Source: G963668435 sp963668435 (lineage in GTDB: Bacteria; Latescibacterota; Latescibacteria; Latescibacterales; Latescibacteraceae). Taken from it: a stretch of 64,000 nt of DNA. Positions 1 through 8,416 of this stretch are shown in pieces. The notes beneath the pieces are model-generated. The model worked only from the letters and a program-made list of their open reading frames with translations. It ran no database searches and was not told the origin of the DNA. The stretch is taken from assembly GCA_963668435.2 (NCBI GenBank), contig CAXXSC010000008.1, positions 1,488,001-1,552,000 of the forward strand, given 5' to 3'. The translations under genes and the position numbers were made by a program. Positions within the stretch are counted from its first letter, which is position 1, and the number at the start of each line of letters is the position of its first letter.

Positions 1-3
1 CGC

Positions 4-951
4 TCAGCCCTGTTTACGGGCCTCCCGGTACCACTCAATGGTCTTTTCGAGCCCCTCATCGAACGTTGTCGCCGCCTTGAATCCGAATTTCTGTTCCGCT
101 CTGGAGGTATCGAGACAGCGGCGCGGCTGACCGTCCGGCTTGCTGTCATCCCAGACAATCCCGCCCTTGAAACCGGTCATTGTGACAATTTTTCCGACAA
201 GGTCATTGATCGTTATCTCGAAACCGGCGCCGAGATTAACCGGCTCGGATTCGTTGTAACGCTCTGCAGCAAGCAGTATGCCCTCGGCAGCATCGGCGGC
301 ATAGAGGAACTCGCGTGAGGCACGGCCGCTGCCCCAAACCGTGATCGTATCATCGCCGGCATCCATCGCCTCAAAGCATTTCCTGATCAGCGCGGGAATG
401 ACATGGCTCGAGGCGGGATTAAAATTATCCCGCGGCCCGTAAAGATTCACAGGCAGAAGGAACACCGAGTTGAAACCGAACTCCTCGCGGTAGGCCTGCG
501 ACTGCACCAGAAGCATCTTTTTTGCGAGGCCGTACGGGGCATTGGTCTCCTCTGGATACCCGTCCCATAGATCATCCTCACGGAACGGCACCGCCGTGAA
601 TTTCGGATAGGCGCAGATTGTCCCGATCGCCACGAATTTTTCAATACCGCGCTGCCGGGACTCCTCCATGAGCTCAACACCCATGATCAGGTTATCATAG
701 AAAAATGTACCGGGATACTGTCGGTTAGCTCCGATACCGCCTACCCGTGCGGCGAGATGCAGGATTATATCGGGTCGGTGATCGTCGAACATGCGCTGTA
801 TATGCGACCGTTCGCGGAGATCGTACTGCTCAGTACGAGGCACAATCACGTTCTCTGCGCCGCGCTTTTTCAGCCCCTCGAGCACATAGCTCCCGAGAAA
901 ACCTGCGCCGCCTGTCACCAGTATTCGATGTTTCTGCCAGAAATCCTGCAT
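4..951 (-). CDS. fcl: GDP-L-fucose synthase
   Basis: This 315-residue protein is a complete short-chain dehydrogenase-type epimerase/reductase. It should convert GDP-4-keto-6-deoxymannose to GDP-L-fucose with NADPH in the cytoplasm, supplying surface polysaccharide. The N-terminal nucleotide-binding motif TGGAGFLG is at about residues 13-20, followed by the GTICAYP segment that carries the catalytic Ser and the YGLAK active-site Tyr-Lys pair near residue 140. Length matches the family (about 310-320). It lies on the same strand as the downstream SIS-like and glycosyltransferase genes, which fits a polysaccharide locus. Only the product inference goes beyond the motifs; a related NDP-sugar epimerase is the main alternative. 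Confidence 0.9.
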   Translation of the reverse strand: MQDFWQKHRILVTGGAGFLGSYVLEGLKKRGAENVIVPRTEQYDLRERSHIQRMFDDHRPDIILHLAARVGGIGANRQYPGTFFYDNLIMGVELMEESRQRGIEKFVAIGTICAYPKFTAVPFREDDLWDGYPEETNAPYGLAKKMLLVQSQAYREEFGFNSVFLLPVNLYGPRDNFNPASSHVIPALIRKCFEAMDAGDDTITVWGSGRASREFLYAADAAEGILLAAERYNESEPVNLGAGFEITINDLVGKIVTMTGFKGGIVWDDSKPDGQPRRCLDTSRAEQKFGFKAATTFDEGLEKTIEWYREARKQG

Positions 952-975
952 ACTCCCCCCTTCACCTGCCGGTAA

Positions 976-2355
976 TTAATATCCGCGCTCGTTGAGAATC
1001 TGACGCATCTGGGTATTGTGCTCACCGCCCCAGAGCAGCGATCCCGAGAAATGGATACCCGGCGTGTTGCCCGTTTCGCGGATCATGGCCATTGCGATCT
1101 CGACCGAGGCAGCCCAGAGCGCTGTAACATTCATAATGCCGGAGGTAGGAGCAACCTTGCGGTCGATTCCGGGTATGGCGTAAAGCCCCTGGGTATCATA
1201 GGACCGTCCGACATGAACATCGCTGAGCTTGGCGACCGTATCACCGCTGGGAACGCCGCCATCCGTGACAGGGCCGATCGTTGCGATAGTCATGCCACGT
1301 TTCCTGAACTCGGCGAGGCTGGCGAGATCGACAGGATCGGTGGGCTCGGTGCATCCCATAATAACCATATCACCGGATTCACCTGAAATATTGCCCTCAT
1401 GGGCGATTTTCGGAAAGCCAAAACCACCACGGCGATGGTACCATTCCGAGGCAATCGATTCCCGGCGGCGGCTGTAGCCGTAGACACTGTGTCCGGAGGC
1501 GAGTGTTTTCGCCGCTTTTTCGGCCAGGGTGCGCATTTCACCCATCTCGGAACCAAGCAGACGCATCTGGCGGATAACAGACGCGAAGAGGTTGTCAGTC
1601 AGGGGATCGGCGAGAGAAACACGCTTGACCTTGTCATCAAGTTTCGGCGAGTGGCCGCTGACCGTCACTTTTTCACCCTCGAGACGGAGAATACGGCTGG
1701 CATCGGCGAGAATGGCCCAGAGGATAGTGAGATAGATGGGACCGCTGACCGGGCCGAGCGGTGCCGGTGAACCGGGGATATGCACCACGGCGCCTGTGCT
1801 TGTGATTCGGGTCTCGATCCAGATATCGGCGCACTGCCTGAAACGTGCCTCGCGAATCTCCGGGATATTTTTGTCGGCCTCAAGGCAGTCGCCGCTGACA
1901 GGCGCCGGGCCGCCGACGAGGAAGATATCTTTTTTCGCCACCTCGGCAATCATGTCGGCGCCGCCGGCGAAACTCGCCAACACCATATCGCCTTTTTTCA
2001 TTTTCTTGACATCATAACCTGTCTGCATGATCTCGGGGAATCCCTCGCGGCCCTCGAATGTGTCAGCACTGGCGGTGTGCCCCTGGTCCCAGTGCGACCA
2101 GCAGGTGCGGCCGTTCCTGACAGTCCTCGAAAGCGCATATGCAGCCTCGAGGATGTTTTCCGACTGGTTACGGCGAATCCACTCGAGCATATCGACAACT
2201 TTCTCGACATAGGTCATGCCAGTCGGAGCACCACCGTACATCGGGGCATTAAACATCGGGCCCTGGCGTCGAGGTCTGGCTGTTGCCGAAGCGGCCATTG
2301 CGGCAAATCCAGCCGCGCTGAACGGTATCATGCGAATCATGTCACGTCGTTTCAT
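976..2355 (-). CDS. Twin-arginine-exported protein, SIS/sugar-isomerase-like
   Basis: This 459-residue protein opens with KRRDMIRMIPFSAAGFAAM, a twin-arginine-like leader with hydrophobic core, so it is probably exported folded. The remainder looks like two alpha/beta halves with glycine-rich loops (for example FLVGGPAPVSGD and MVIMGCTEPTDP), reminiscent of phosphosugar-binding SIS domains, but I see no diagnostic catalytic motif. Residues around 100-350 contain the loop-rich part. The gene ends 24 nt before the fucose synthase start and follows a glycosyltransferase on the same strand, so a role in sugar metabolism is plausible. The assignment is an inference from overall appearance, and substrate and reaction are unknown. 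Confidence 0.5.
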   Translation of the reverse strand: MKRRDMIRMIPFSAAGFAAMAASATARPRRQGPMFNAPMYGGAPTGMTYVEKVVDMLEWIRRNQSENILEAAYALSRTVRNGRTCWSHWDQGHTASADTFEGREGFPEIMQTGYDVKKMKKGDMVLASFAGGADMIAEVAKKDIFLVGGPAPVSGDCLEADKNIPEIREARFRQCADIWIETRITSTGAVVHIPGSPAPLGPVSGPIYLTILWAILADASRILRLEGEKVTVSGHSPKLDDKVKRVSLADPLTDNLFASVIRQMRLLGSEMGEMRTLAEKAAKTLASGHSVYGYSRRRESIASEWYHRRGGFGFPKIAHEGNISGESGDMVIMGCTEPTDPVDLASLAEFRKRGMTIATIGPVTDGGVPSGDTVAKLSDVHVGRSYDTQGLYAIPGIDRKVAPTSGIMNVTALWAASVEIAMAMIRETGNTPGIHFSGSLLWGGEHNTQMRQILNERGY

Positions 2356-2410
2356 CTGTTTTCTCCTGTCTATGGTGAAGTAACTTATTCGGCGGGAACG
2401 GCCTGTGGCC

Positions 2411-3598
2411 TCAACTTTGCTCCCGTTGAAATGTCATAGATGCAAAAGTCCTTTCCCAAATCCTGTCCCAGTCGAATTCGGCACCGAAACGGACAGCATT
2501 CTCCCTCATAGAAACGTAATCTTTTGGATCATCGAGCAATCCGAGGATTGCTGCGGCAAGGCTTTTGCCGCTGTGCTCCACAATCACACCAGCGCCTTTC
2601 TCTGCCAGTTCCCGGGCTATAGGCGGCACATCGGTCACAAGTATCGGCAGTCCGGCGGCAAGGTACATCTTGATCTTGCCCGGATCTGAATAGAGCTTGT
2701 AACTGCCGTCATCAGGCGGATAGGTCGCCAGCGCCAAACCTGCCGAGCAGAGCTCATTGTAAATCTCCGCGCCAGTCTCGAGATAGCCAGTGAAACGGAC
2801 ATTAGCGGATACGCCGAGCTCTTCCGCCCGTGCCTCCAGAACAGCACGAAGCGGCCCGTCACCGGCAAAAACCACCCTGGTTTCCGGATGTTTTTCCACA
2901 AGAAACGGCAGGGCCTCGAGAATCAGTCCGGGCCCGTGCTCCCCCCTGAGCGACCCGAAATAGACTATATCCGAGGCATTGACCTCGCCGGCATCCTTCC
3001 GAGTGAAATCACCGAAAGCACAGCCCAGCGGCACGGTTATCTGTTGAGCCGAACGGTCTTTCCTGATCCCGACCGACTCACGCCCCTCAACCATGCGCGC
3101 CGAGACATTCCAGATAGCATCGGCATGATATGAGCAGAACTTGTTGAGTGTGTGGTATATCCTGTCGAGCAGGCGGTTTTCAAAACGCACGGGTGTAAAA
3201 TCGATAACGTAATATACAACACGGCGAGTCCTTCCCAAAAGCTTAAGTACAAGTCCGGCGAAAGCGTTCAGGTTATCGGCACATATCATGAGATCATGAA
3301 CAGATCCGCTTTTCAGGACATAATAGAGTGTCAGAATAAAATCCTTGATGTAAAACAGGACAGAAGGCCCCCTGAAAAGCGGTGCGACAGTACATTTGAC
3401 ATGACCGCCATCGTCACTGTATTCATTGACCGTGGTATTTAAAGGAATAGTCGTTGAATCTGGAAAGGGATGAAGGATATCAATAACACGTGCGGCTTTT
3501 CCCCGAAGAAAGCGGACAAGTTCGGCATCAGGGGTTCCCGCCGAATCGTAACTGCTGTGCTTGACAATTACGACACTTTTTCCATTGACCGTATACAT
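2411..3598 (-). CDS. Glycosyltransferase family 4 (GT-B fold)
   Basis: This 395-residue protein has the two-domain GT-B layout. The C-terminal half has the typical series of a GT4 enzyme: DIVYFGSLRGEHGPGLILEAL (sugar-nucleotide site start), RVVFAGDGPLRAVLEARA, NVRFTGYL, and a donor-binding region with YSDPGKIKMYLAAGLPILVT where family members carry an E/S-P-x-K-x-x-E-type motif. It would transfer an activated sugar to a polysaccharide or lipid-linked acceptor at the inner face of the membrane. It is upstream of the SIS-like and fcl genes on the same strand. Donor and acceptor cannot be read from the sequence. Confidence 0.85.
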   Translation of the reverse strand: MYTVNGKSVVIVKHSSYDSAGTPDAELVRFLRGKAARVIDILHPFPDSTTIPLNTTVNEYSDDGGHVKCTVAPLFRGPSVLFYIKDFILTLYYVLKSGSVHDLMICADNLNAFAGLVLKLLGRTRRVVYYVIDFTPVRFENRLLDRIYHTLNKFCSYHADAIWNVSARMVEGRESVGIRKDRSAQQITVPLGCAFGDFTRKDAGEVNASDIVYFGSLRGEHGPGLILEALPFLVEKHPETRVVFAGDGPLRAVLEARAEELGVSANVRFTGYLETGAEIYNELCSAGLALATYPPDDGSYKLYSDPGKIKMYLAAGLPILVTDVPPIARELAEKGAGVIVEHSGKSLAAAILGLLDDPKDYVSMRENAVRFGAEFDWDRIWERTFASMTFQREQS

Positions 3599-3648
3599 GG
3601 CTGTATTCGCCGCTTAAATGTGGTGCGTGCGGATATCGGACCGCACAT

Positions 3649-3828
3649 CTATTGCAGTGAGCATAATAAGGCGGGACCGGTATTGCAGGCAGAGGCAATT
3701 ACAGGCGCAGGAACACACCGTAACGCTTTATGCCCGAAACGATCCTTGATAAAAAGATCGGCAAACAGGATCGCAAGAACAATACCGATATAGAGCAGAA
3801 CGAAGAGTATTTTTTTCCGTCGTGTCAC
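3649..3828 (-). CDS. Small single-span membrane protein, possibly truncated
   Basis: A 59-residue ORF read from a GTG that has a good ribosome binding site (GGAGGT, 7-nt spacer). An upstream ATG at 3843 in the same frame is possible but lies 5' of that site. Residues 3-28 are basic then strongly hydrophobic (KKILFVLLYIGIVLAILFADLF), giving one transmembrane segment. The tail (CVPAPVIASACNTGPALLC) has no recognisable domain and could be out-of-frame sequence after a truncation. It sits between the glycosyltransferase and the divergently transcribed cyclophilin-like gene. Function unknown. Confidence 0.35.
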   Translation of the reverse strand: MTRRKKILFVLLYIGIVLAILFADLFIKDRFGHKALRCVPAPVIASACNTGPALLCSLQ

Positions 3829-4029
3829 CGATAGTACCTCCATTCTGAAAGTATGCTTTTCCGCCCCCCGTGTCAAGCGATAGTAACGGTTTCCGGCGAC
3901 ATTGACAAACATTGTACCGGCGAAAATTCCATTCAGAAGACTCGCTCAAATGGGAATTTTCGCTTTACACATTTTATTCTATTCATTATATTTACACACG
4001 CTGGAATGATAATTCGGGAGGAGAAGCGA

Positions 4030-4404
4030 GTGCCGTTCAGGATTGCCATCATGCTCGACAATCACACTGTCGAGGCCGAGTTGAACGATTCGCTCACGGC
4101 GCTGGCGATTCTCGATACACTTCCTTTCGAATCGGATTTCAATGTCTGGGGTGACGAAATCTATTTTTCAATCCCCGTGGACATTGGCCTTGAAAACGGC
4201 AAGGAGATTGTCGAGCTCGGCGAACTCGGCTACTGGCCGCCCGGCAACGCGTTCTGTATTTTTTACGGGGCGACACCGGGTTCGAGCGAGGAAGAGATCA
4301 GGCCGGCAAGCCCGATCAATCCTGTCGGCAGGATCACGAGTGATCCCAAAGTGCTTGTTAAACTCGCCGCGAGGGCCCGCAAAATACGCATCGAAAAGGT
4401 ATAG
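4030..4404 (+). CDS. Cyclophilin-like fold protein (TM1367-like)
   Basis: This 124-residue protein matches the compact cyclophilin-like family. It has the hallmark order of an N-terminal strand, AELNDSLTALAILDTLPF, NVWGDEIYFSIPV, VELGELGYWPPGNAFCIFYGATP and a final INPVGRI element. Members lack proven prolyl isomerase activity and their ligand is unknown. I chose the GTG start because GGGAGGAG stands 6-7 nt before it; an in-frame ATG at 4006 lies upstream of that site. It ends 36 nt before tRNA-Ala and is the last intact host gene before the prophage. Confidence 0.75.
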   Translation: MPFRIAIMLDNHTVEAELNDSLTALAILDTLPFESDFNVWGDEIYFSIPVDIGLENGKEIVELGELGYWPPGNAFCIFYGATPGSSEEEIRPASPINPVGRITSDPKVLVKLAARARKIRIEKV

Positions 4405-4439
4405 ACAGCACATCGGATTTTTTCCGCAGGACATACAGG

Positions 4440-4516
<77 letters not shown>

Positions 4517-4523
4517 TAAAAAC

Positions 4524-4553
4524 AAGGACTTAGGTAGGCCACTAAGTCCTTTT
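4524..4553 (+). terminator. Rho-independent terminator after tRNA-Ala
   Basis: A perfect 10-bp stem AAGGACTTAG/CTAAGTCCTT with an 8-nt loop is followed by T residues. It lies 8 nt beyond the tRNA CCA but on the phage side of the attL core. The prophage therefore supplies the tRNA with a replacement terminator as well as a replacement 3' half. Confidence 0.75.
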
Positions 4554-4561
4554 CATCTCCC

Positions 4562-4582
4562 GCCCCCTTGTCAGCCCCCTTG
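4562..4582. promoter_or_regulatory. Putative integrase arm-type sites (left arm)
   Basis: Two direct copies of GCCCCCTTG start at 4562 and 4574 (12-bp spacing). The same octamer GCCCCCTT occurs twice with 11-bp spacing at 48016 and 48027, beside the integrase start. Paired short repeats on both arms of a tRNA-targeting integrase element are the usual form of arm-type binding sites. Function is inferred. Confidence 0.5.
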
Positions 4583-4589
4583 CACATGG

Positions 4590-4721
4590 TCATTTTCCTC
4601 TCATTTTCTTCCATCTTTCGGCGACCCACTCCCTGCTTTTTTCGCTCATGATGAATGTCTGAACCTTCTCGATATGGACATGCTGCTTCTTGTACTGCCA
4701 GTCCGGGTTCAGCGGTTCAAT
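4590..4721 (-). pseudogene. 3' remnant of an S24-like gene
   Basis: Read on the minus strand this stretch encodes about 43 residues beginning IEPLNPDWQYKKQHVHIEKV and ending at a stop. They match the last 45 or so residues of the S24-like protein encoded at 5996-6355 nearly position for position (LEPLNPNWQYKTQYVHVEKV there). There is no start and the 5' two thirds of the gene are missing. The pentapeptide gene 4731-5999 thus lies between two copies of the same gene end, pointing to insertion or duplication of the cassette. Confidence 0.8.
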
Positions 4722-4730
4722 GTATTAGTA

Positions 4731-5999
4731 TTATCCCCCAAGCATCCCCTTTATCGCCGTATATAACACTGGCATTACCAATGGTTTAAGTTTGTCCAAT
4801 ACTCCTTTAACGCTATCTTTCGCCTCATCATGAAGAACATCATGCGGCAGTGTTTTTAAATAATCTATAACTGTACTTTTATCTTTTTTGAATGATTCTG
4901 GCGGTTCTGTTTTGACCAATTCAATAATTTTGTCAAGTATCTCCGGAGATATTTGGTTGATTATCGCATTCCGTCCAGGCTGTACAATATCCCCTCCGGC
5001 AATATTCGTTGTCAACTTCCTTGGGGCTGTTGCGTTGGCCAAAAGTAATTGATAGAGGCGATCTCTATCCGCTTCAACATATTTAATTTTCTCTTCATAT
5101 TTCATAGCGATCTGCTTCCCAAACTCTTTGACATTTTCTTTCAGAAGAGTTGAAAATATCGCCCGGGGATATATCCCGTTGCTGTCAATCGCTGTTAATT
5201 GTATCTGGGCTTCTGGATTGTCGTTCTGAATTTCCTGAGCTACCTGATCCATTATCACAGCATCAAACCATTTCATACCGTTCTCGAATATGTATTCGAT
5301 AGTTGGTAACGATCTATAAAGCCTCTCAAACTCTCCCGACTCGAAATTCCGTTCTTCAGGTTGTCTTTTCGTCTTTTCATAGTCTAAATATATATAATCG
5401 CATAGTATGCCTTCAATTTTCCAATCAAACGTACTAACATGATGGAAGACACAGCCAGTGAGATTTGCATGTTCAAGATTTGCAGTATCCATTCGAGTTG
5501 AACTAATACGACATTCATTTAATAAGGCATTCTCAAAGTCGGCTCCACTGAGGTCGACTTCAAAGAGGTTTGCTCCACTGAGGTCGGCTTCAAAGAGGTT
5601 TGCTCCACGGAGGTTTGCTCCACTGAGGTCGGCTTCTCTGAGGTTTGCTCCAATGAGGTCGGCTTCAATGAGGAAGGCTTCACTGAGGTTTGCTCCAATG
5701 AGGTCGGCTCTAGTGAGGTCGGCTTCAAAGAGGAAGGCTCCACTGAGGTCGGCTTGAAAGAGGTCGGCTCCACGGAGGTTGGCTATACTGAGGTCGGCTC
5801 CACGGAGGTCGGCTTTTCTGAGGTCGGCTTTTCTGAGGTCGGCTCCACGGAGGTCGGCTTCTTCGAATCCAGCACCTTCCAGCCTTATCTCCTCACCCTG
5901 ATTAGTCTTTCTCCACTCATTCCACTCAGTTATGTCCTTTTTCTCGGAACATAGCATGAGAATTTTATACTGTTCTTGATTGAAACGGGGTTCGCTCAT
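4731..5999 (-). CDS. Pentapeptide-repeat protein with unique C-terminal domain
   Basis: A 422-residue protein. After about 45 residues (start MSEPRFNQEQYKILMLCSEK) comes a run of about 25-30 A(D/N)LXX pentapeptides to about residue 185, expected to form a right-handed quadrilateral beta-helix. The C-terminal 220 residues are different: a mixed alpha/beta part, a helical stretch with KYEEKIKYVEADRDRLYQL, a glycine-rich turn IAGGDIVQPGRNAIINQ, and helices to the end. No signal peptide. Its ATG overlaps the stop of the S24-like gene upstream (ATGA), so the two are translationally coupled. Pentapeptide proteins can mimic DNA or act as scaffolds for effector domains. Here a phage exclusion or lysogenic-conversion role is only an inference. 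Confidence 0.8.
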   Translation of the reverse strand: MSEPRFNQEQYKILMLCSEKKDITEWNEWRKTNQGEEIRLEGAGFEEADLRGADLRKADLRKADLRGADLSIANLRGADLFQADLSGAFLFEADLTRADLIGANLSEAFLIEADLIGANLREADLSGANLRGANLFEADLSGANLFEVDLSGADFENALLNECRISSTRMDTANLEHANLTGCVFHHVSTFDWKIEGILCDYIYLDYEKTKRQPEERNFESGEFERLYRSLPTIEYIFENGMKWFDAVIMDQVAQEIQNDNPEAQIQLTAIDSNGIYPRAIFSTLLKENVKEFGKQIAMKYEEKIKYVEADRDRLYQLLLANATAPRKLTTNIAGGDIVQPGRNAIINQISPEILDKIIELVKTEPPESFKKDKSTVIDYLKTLPHDVLHDEAKDSVKGVLDKLKPLVMPVLYTAIKGMLGG

Positions 6000-6355
6000 A
6001 TTCGCCTCTCTCTAAGCTGCCTCTTCCATCTCTCGGCAACCCATTCCCGGCTTTTCTCGCTCATGATGAATGTCTGAACCTTCTCGACGTGGACATACTG
6101 CGTCTTGTACTGCCAGTTCGGGTTCAGCGGCTCAAGGCGGTAGTATTCGCCCTCGCGGAACACCCGGTATATCCTGTGGCGCTTGCCGATCCGGATAAGG
6201 CACACGCGACCGTCCGGATCGGGGCGGCCCGGCACGAACTCGATGACGTCGTCCGGATGCAGGAGTGGGTGCATCGAGTGGTCTCTGACAGTGTAATAGT
6301 ATTTTTTCTGCATGAAAAAGTATAATACATTACACATATCGGGCGCAACGGTCAA
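5996..6355 (-). CDS. S24/LexA-peptidase-like protein lacking a DNA-binding domain
   Basis: A 119-residue protein consisting almost only of a LexA/signal-peptidase-like fold. YYYTVRDHSMHPLLHPDDVI carries the Ser of the catalytic dyad in the usual S-M-x-P context, followed by DGRVCLIRIGKRHRIYRVF, where family members have the catalytic Lys. Here the aligned position appears to be Arg or Tyr, so self-cleavage may be lost. There is no helix-turn-helix. The start is uncertain: ATGs at 6355, 6337 and 6313 are in frame, and the domain itself begins at 6313. A truncated copy lies at 4590-4721 and a degenerate one at 43811-44083. Confidence 0.65.
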   Translation of the reverse strand: MTVAPDMCNVLYFFMQKKYYYTVRDHSMHPLLHPDDVIEFVPGRPDPDGRVCLIRIGKRHRIYRVFREGEYYRLEPLNPNWQYKTQYVHVEKVQTFIMSEKSREWVAERWKRQLRERRI

Positions 6356-6504
6356 AGATCATGCAATAAAAATGATAAGACAAATTCCCGGATAAAATCC
6401 CCAAATAGATGGAGATTTAAATGAATATAAAAAATGAATTATAAGACTGCCTTCGGGTTTCACGTAATAGAGGTTTTCTTTTAATAGAGTGCCATTACTC
6501 CTCC
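6356..6504. other. Short AT-rich intergenic region
   Basis: About 150 bp between the S24-like gene and the zinc-ribbon gene. On the minus strand a TTGACC hexamer at about 6349-6354, with TAATGT 17 nt further on, could be a promoter for the S24-pentapeptide pair. If used, translation would start at the 6313 ATG. Otherwise I see no feature. Confidence 0.3.
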
Positions 6505-7074
6505 TCACCTCATTTTTAATCCGCTCATGCTTTGTGTCCCGATCTGCTTTCCTGTCTGTGAGTCGTAAAGCAACACATATATGGCGCTATTGTCCTCGGT
6601 CCAGTAATACGTCAGGATAACATTCATGAGGCTGCTTTTTTGGTCGATTGTGAGTTGATAGAATGCCGGGTCAACAAATACATGAGGATATTTTGAGAGC
6701 TTCTCGATTTTGTGTATAATCTGTTTCTCTTTCAGTTCGTCTATGAAATCAAGGCGCTGTTTTTGTTTTTCCTTTTCTTCATCAGAAAGGGGGCGTTTTG
6801 CTTTTTGGGCTTGTTTCGGAGCTGAACTTTTATAGCCCGACGAATTGCTCGAAGCACTCTCTTCTTCCGGGAGAAAACCACTCATCATGCCAAATAAAAT
6901 GATAGATACGACGATAATTCCTATAAACCAGGGCGAGTGAGATGATTTTGGCGGTTGTTCAACAACCTTTACCGGTTGAGGTTTGGGCGTATTGACCGGC
7001 GCACCGCAGTGGGGGCACGATGCCGCCTTATCGCTGATCTGACCACCGCATTCTCTGCATTTTGTGAGCGCCAT
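6505..7074 (-). CDS. Zinc-ribbon membrane protein
   Basis: A 189-residue protein with an N-terminal zinc ribbon (KCRECGGQISDKAASCPHCG, two CxxC pairs at residues 6-9 and 20-23) and a proline-rich linker. One transmembrane helix lies at about 49-68 (WFIGIIVVSIILFGMMSGFL), and then comes a charged coiled region and a C-terminal 60-residue domain. The layout suggests a cytoplasmic zinc ribbon and an external C-terminal domain. It precedes the pentapeptide/S24 pair and follows another zinc-ribbon gene on the same strand, so it is likely part of the lysogenically expressed left-arm operon. Function unknown. Confidence 0.6.
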   Translation of the reverse strand: MALTKCRECGGQISDKAASCPHCGAPVNTPKPQPVKVVEQPPKSSHSPWFIGIIVVSIILFGMMSGFLPEEESASSNSSGYKSSAPKQAQKAKRPLSDEEKEKQKQRLDFIDELKEKQIIHKIEKLSKYPHVFVDPAFYQLTIDQKSSLMNVILTYYWTEDNSAIYVLLYDSQTGKQIGTQSMSGLKMR

Positions 7075-7082
7075 AACAACTC

Positions 7083-7955
7083 CTATATGTTATCACCAAA
7101 CAATGATAGCGGTTGAACAGATACGGGATTCTTGATTAGTCTTCCATGCCTCTCTAGGTTAAACTTGTCTTGCATGTCAAATTGAAAGCCGCAATAAGGA
7201 CATTTTTCAGCCACAAAATTCACGTCTTTTTTGCATTGTTTGCATATTTTCATTTTTGGTGGCATATACAGCGCGTTCTTCAAACATTTCTTAATAAAAT
7301 CCAATTCGCCTGAGACTGAGAAAACAGCGTATTTCATAGTAGGAGCATATTTTTCGTGAGGGGGTAATCCCAGTTCTTTTGGTGTAACTTCTTTATAGTT
7401 GTGTTTGATCTTCTCTTGTTGAACATGAAAATGTGCACTCACTTTTCGTATTTTTTCTGTCGATATGGAATTTGTCAAATCGAAAGGAAAGAAAAATATA
7501 TAGTCATAGTTGTCTGTAAAATATGGTGTTATATACTTAACAGTTGCATCGAGAGCTTTTTTTAACATGGCGTCTTTCAACATGAATGGCATAAATGAAT
7601 AAATACCATCTGTGAAAAAAGTCATTTTGCCTGTCCATAGGGTGGAGTAAAGGCGGCCTTGTGTCGTATTTATTCTTATAGGGGCATTACCAACCGAGCC
7701 AGAGAACTCGATCTCAATTTCAGCATCCCAATTTATATCGAATTCAGTTGTTTGAGAACCCGAAACTTTCATGACCTTTATCATACGAATTGTATTCTTA
7801 ACATCACCCCACGGTAGTTCATATGCCTTTCTTTCATCATAGAGAACATCACCTCTATCAAAAAAGCAATTAGCCAGGGCATCTTTAAAATGACTTGGCA
7901 CTGCCCAGGCGAAACCTTCGAAGAAGCCATTATTGTTTTCCATAAGACTTTCCAA
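7083..7955 (-). CDS. Hypothetical protein with C-terminal zinc ribbon
   Basis: A 290-residue soluble protein without signal peptide. The only recognisable element is a zinc ribbon near the end (CKQCKKDVNFVAEKCPYCG, about residues 244-262). The N-terminal 230 residues are rich in aromatic residues and look alpha/beta. It ends 8 nt before the next zinc-ribbon gene and begins one base after the stop of the WYL-like gene, so the three form one minus-strand operon downstream of the repressor. AT-rich relative to the phage core. A role in lysogeny or defence is conjecture. Confidence 0.6.
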   Translation of the reverse strand: MESLMENNNGFFEGFAWAVPSHFKDALANCFFDRGDVLYDERKAYELPWGDVKNTIRMIKVMKVSGSQTTEFDINWDAEIEIEFSGSVGNAPIRINTTQGRLYSTLWTGKMTFFTDGIYSFMPFMLKDAMLKKALDATVKYITPYFTDNYDYIFFFPFDLTNSISTEKIRKVSAHFHVQQEKIKHNYKEVTPKELGLPPHEKYAPTMKYAVFSVSGELDFIKKCLKNALYMPPKMKICKQCKKDVNFVAEKCPYCGFQFDMQDKFNLERHGRLIKNPVSVQPLSLFGDNI

Positions 7956-8210
7956 CTATTCTTCAATCAATTCTATTCTTGATAGTTTGAAGCTTTTTTT
8001 TGTGTTTGTATGTACGCATAGCGCCCATACTTTATCTTCATATAGGTTGAGAGGGAGCATATCTCGCACACTCCCCGGATGGCTGCCTCCGTGATAAATA
8101 ATTGATATTACTTCGCCTGTGCCAATAGCGCTTGACAATAAAGCCGAAACAGATTTTTTTGATTCGCTCATATTACACACCATATTATTGAATAATGCAT
8201 TTACGAGCAC
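7956..8210 (-). CDS. Small WYL-like domain protein
   Basis: An 84-residue protein. From about residue 33 it carries a core resembling a WYL/Sm-fold unit: ISIIYHGGSHPGSVRDMLPL, a variable turn, then KVWALCVHTNTKKSFKLSRI. This GGSxPGxxR / (K)xF-x-L-x-x-I pattern is common in stand-alone WYL-like proteins that sense nucleic-acid or nucleotide ligands. No DNA-binding helix-turn-helix is present. Start uncertain: an ATG at 8171 would remove 13 residues with no homology. First gene of the left-arm operon. Confidence 0.55.
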   Translation of the reverse strand: MLVNALFNNMVCNMSESKKSVSALLSSAIGTGEVISIIYHGGSHPGSVRDMLPLNLYEDKVWALCVHTNTKKSFKLSRIELIEE

Positions 8211-8416
8211 ACTATTATTGTCATGGCATTGTTGGATTAATGGTTGCCAGTTGTTGTTGTAATAGCTTAATAAAGGAGCATAATGTAAGTCATAAATACT
8301 ACATTAATAATGGTTAACGCAATGCTATATAGTTGCTAAATAATGCCTTTTACAGCACCATTGTTCATGGCTATGGTAAAAAAATATTGCAGGTCAAAAC
8401 TGCTAAGTCAATATGA
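8211..8416. other. Non-coding AT-rich gap
   Basis: About 205 bp between the WYL-like gene and the repressor gene. The stretch is AT-rich with scattered ATTGTT/CATTATT words but has no convincing hairpin or ORF. It could hold a separate promoter for the left-arm operon. Confidence 0.3.

Noticed and set aside
5519..5870. Short-period repeats resembling a CRISPR or satellite array
   Set aside because: The 15-bp periodicity is the DNA image of A(D/N)LXX pentapeptide repeats, with no spacers or palindromic repeats.
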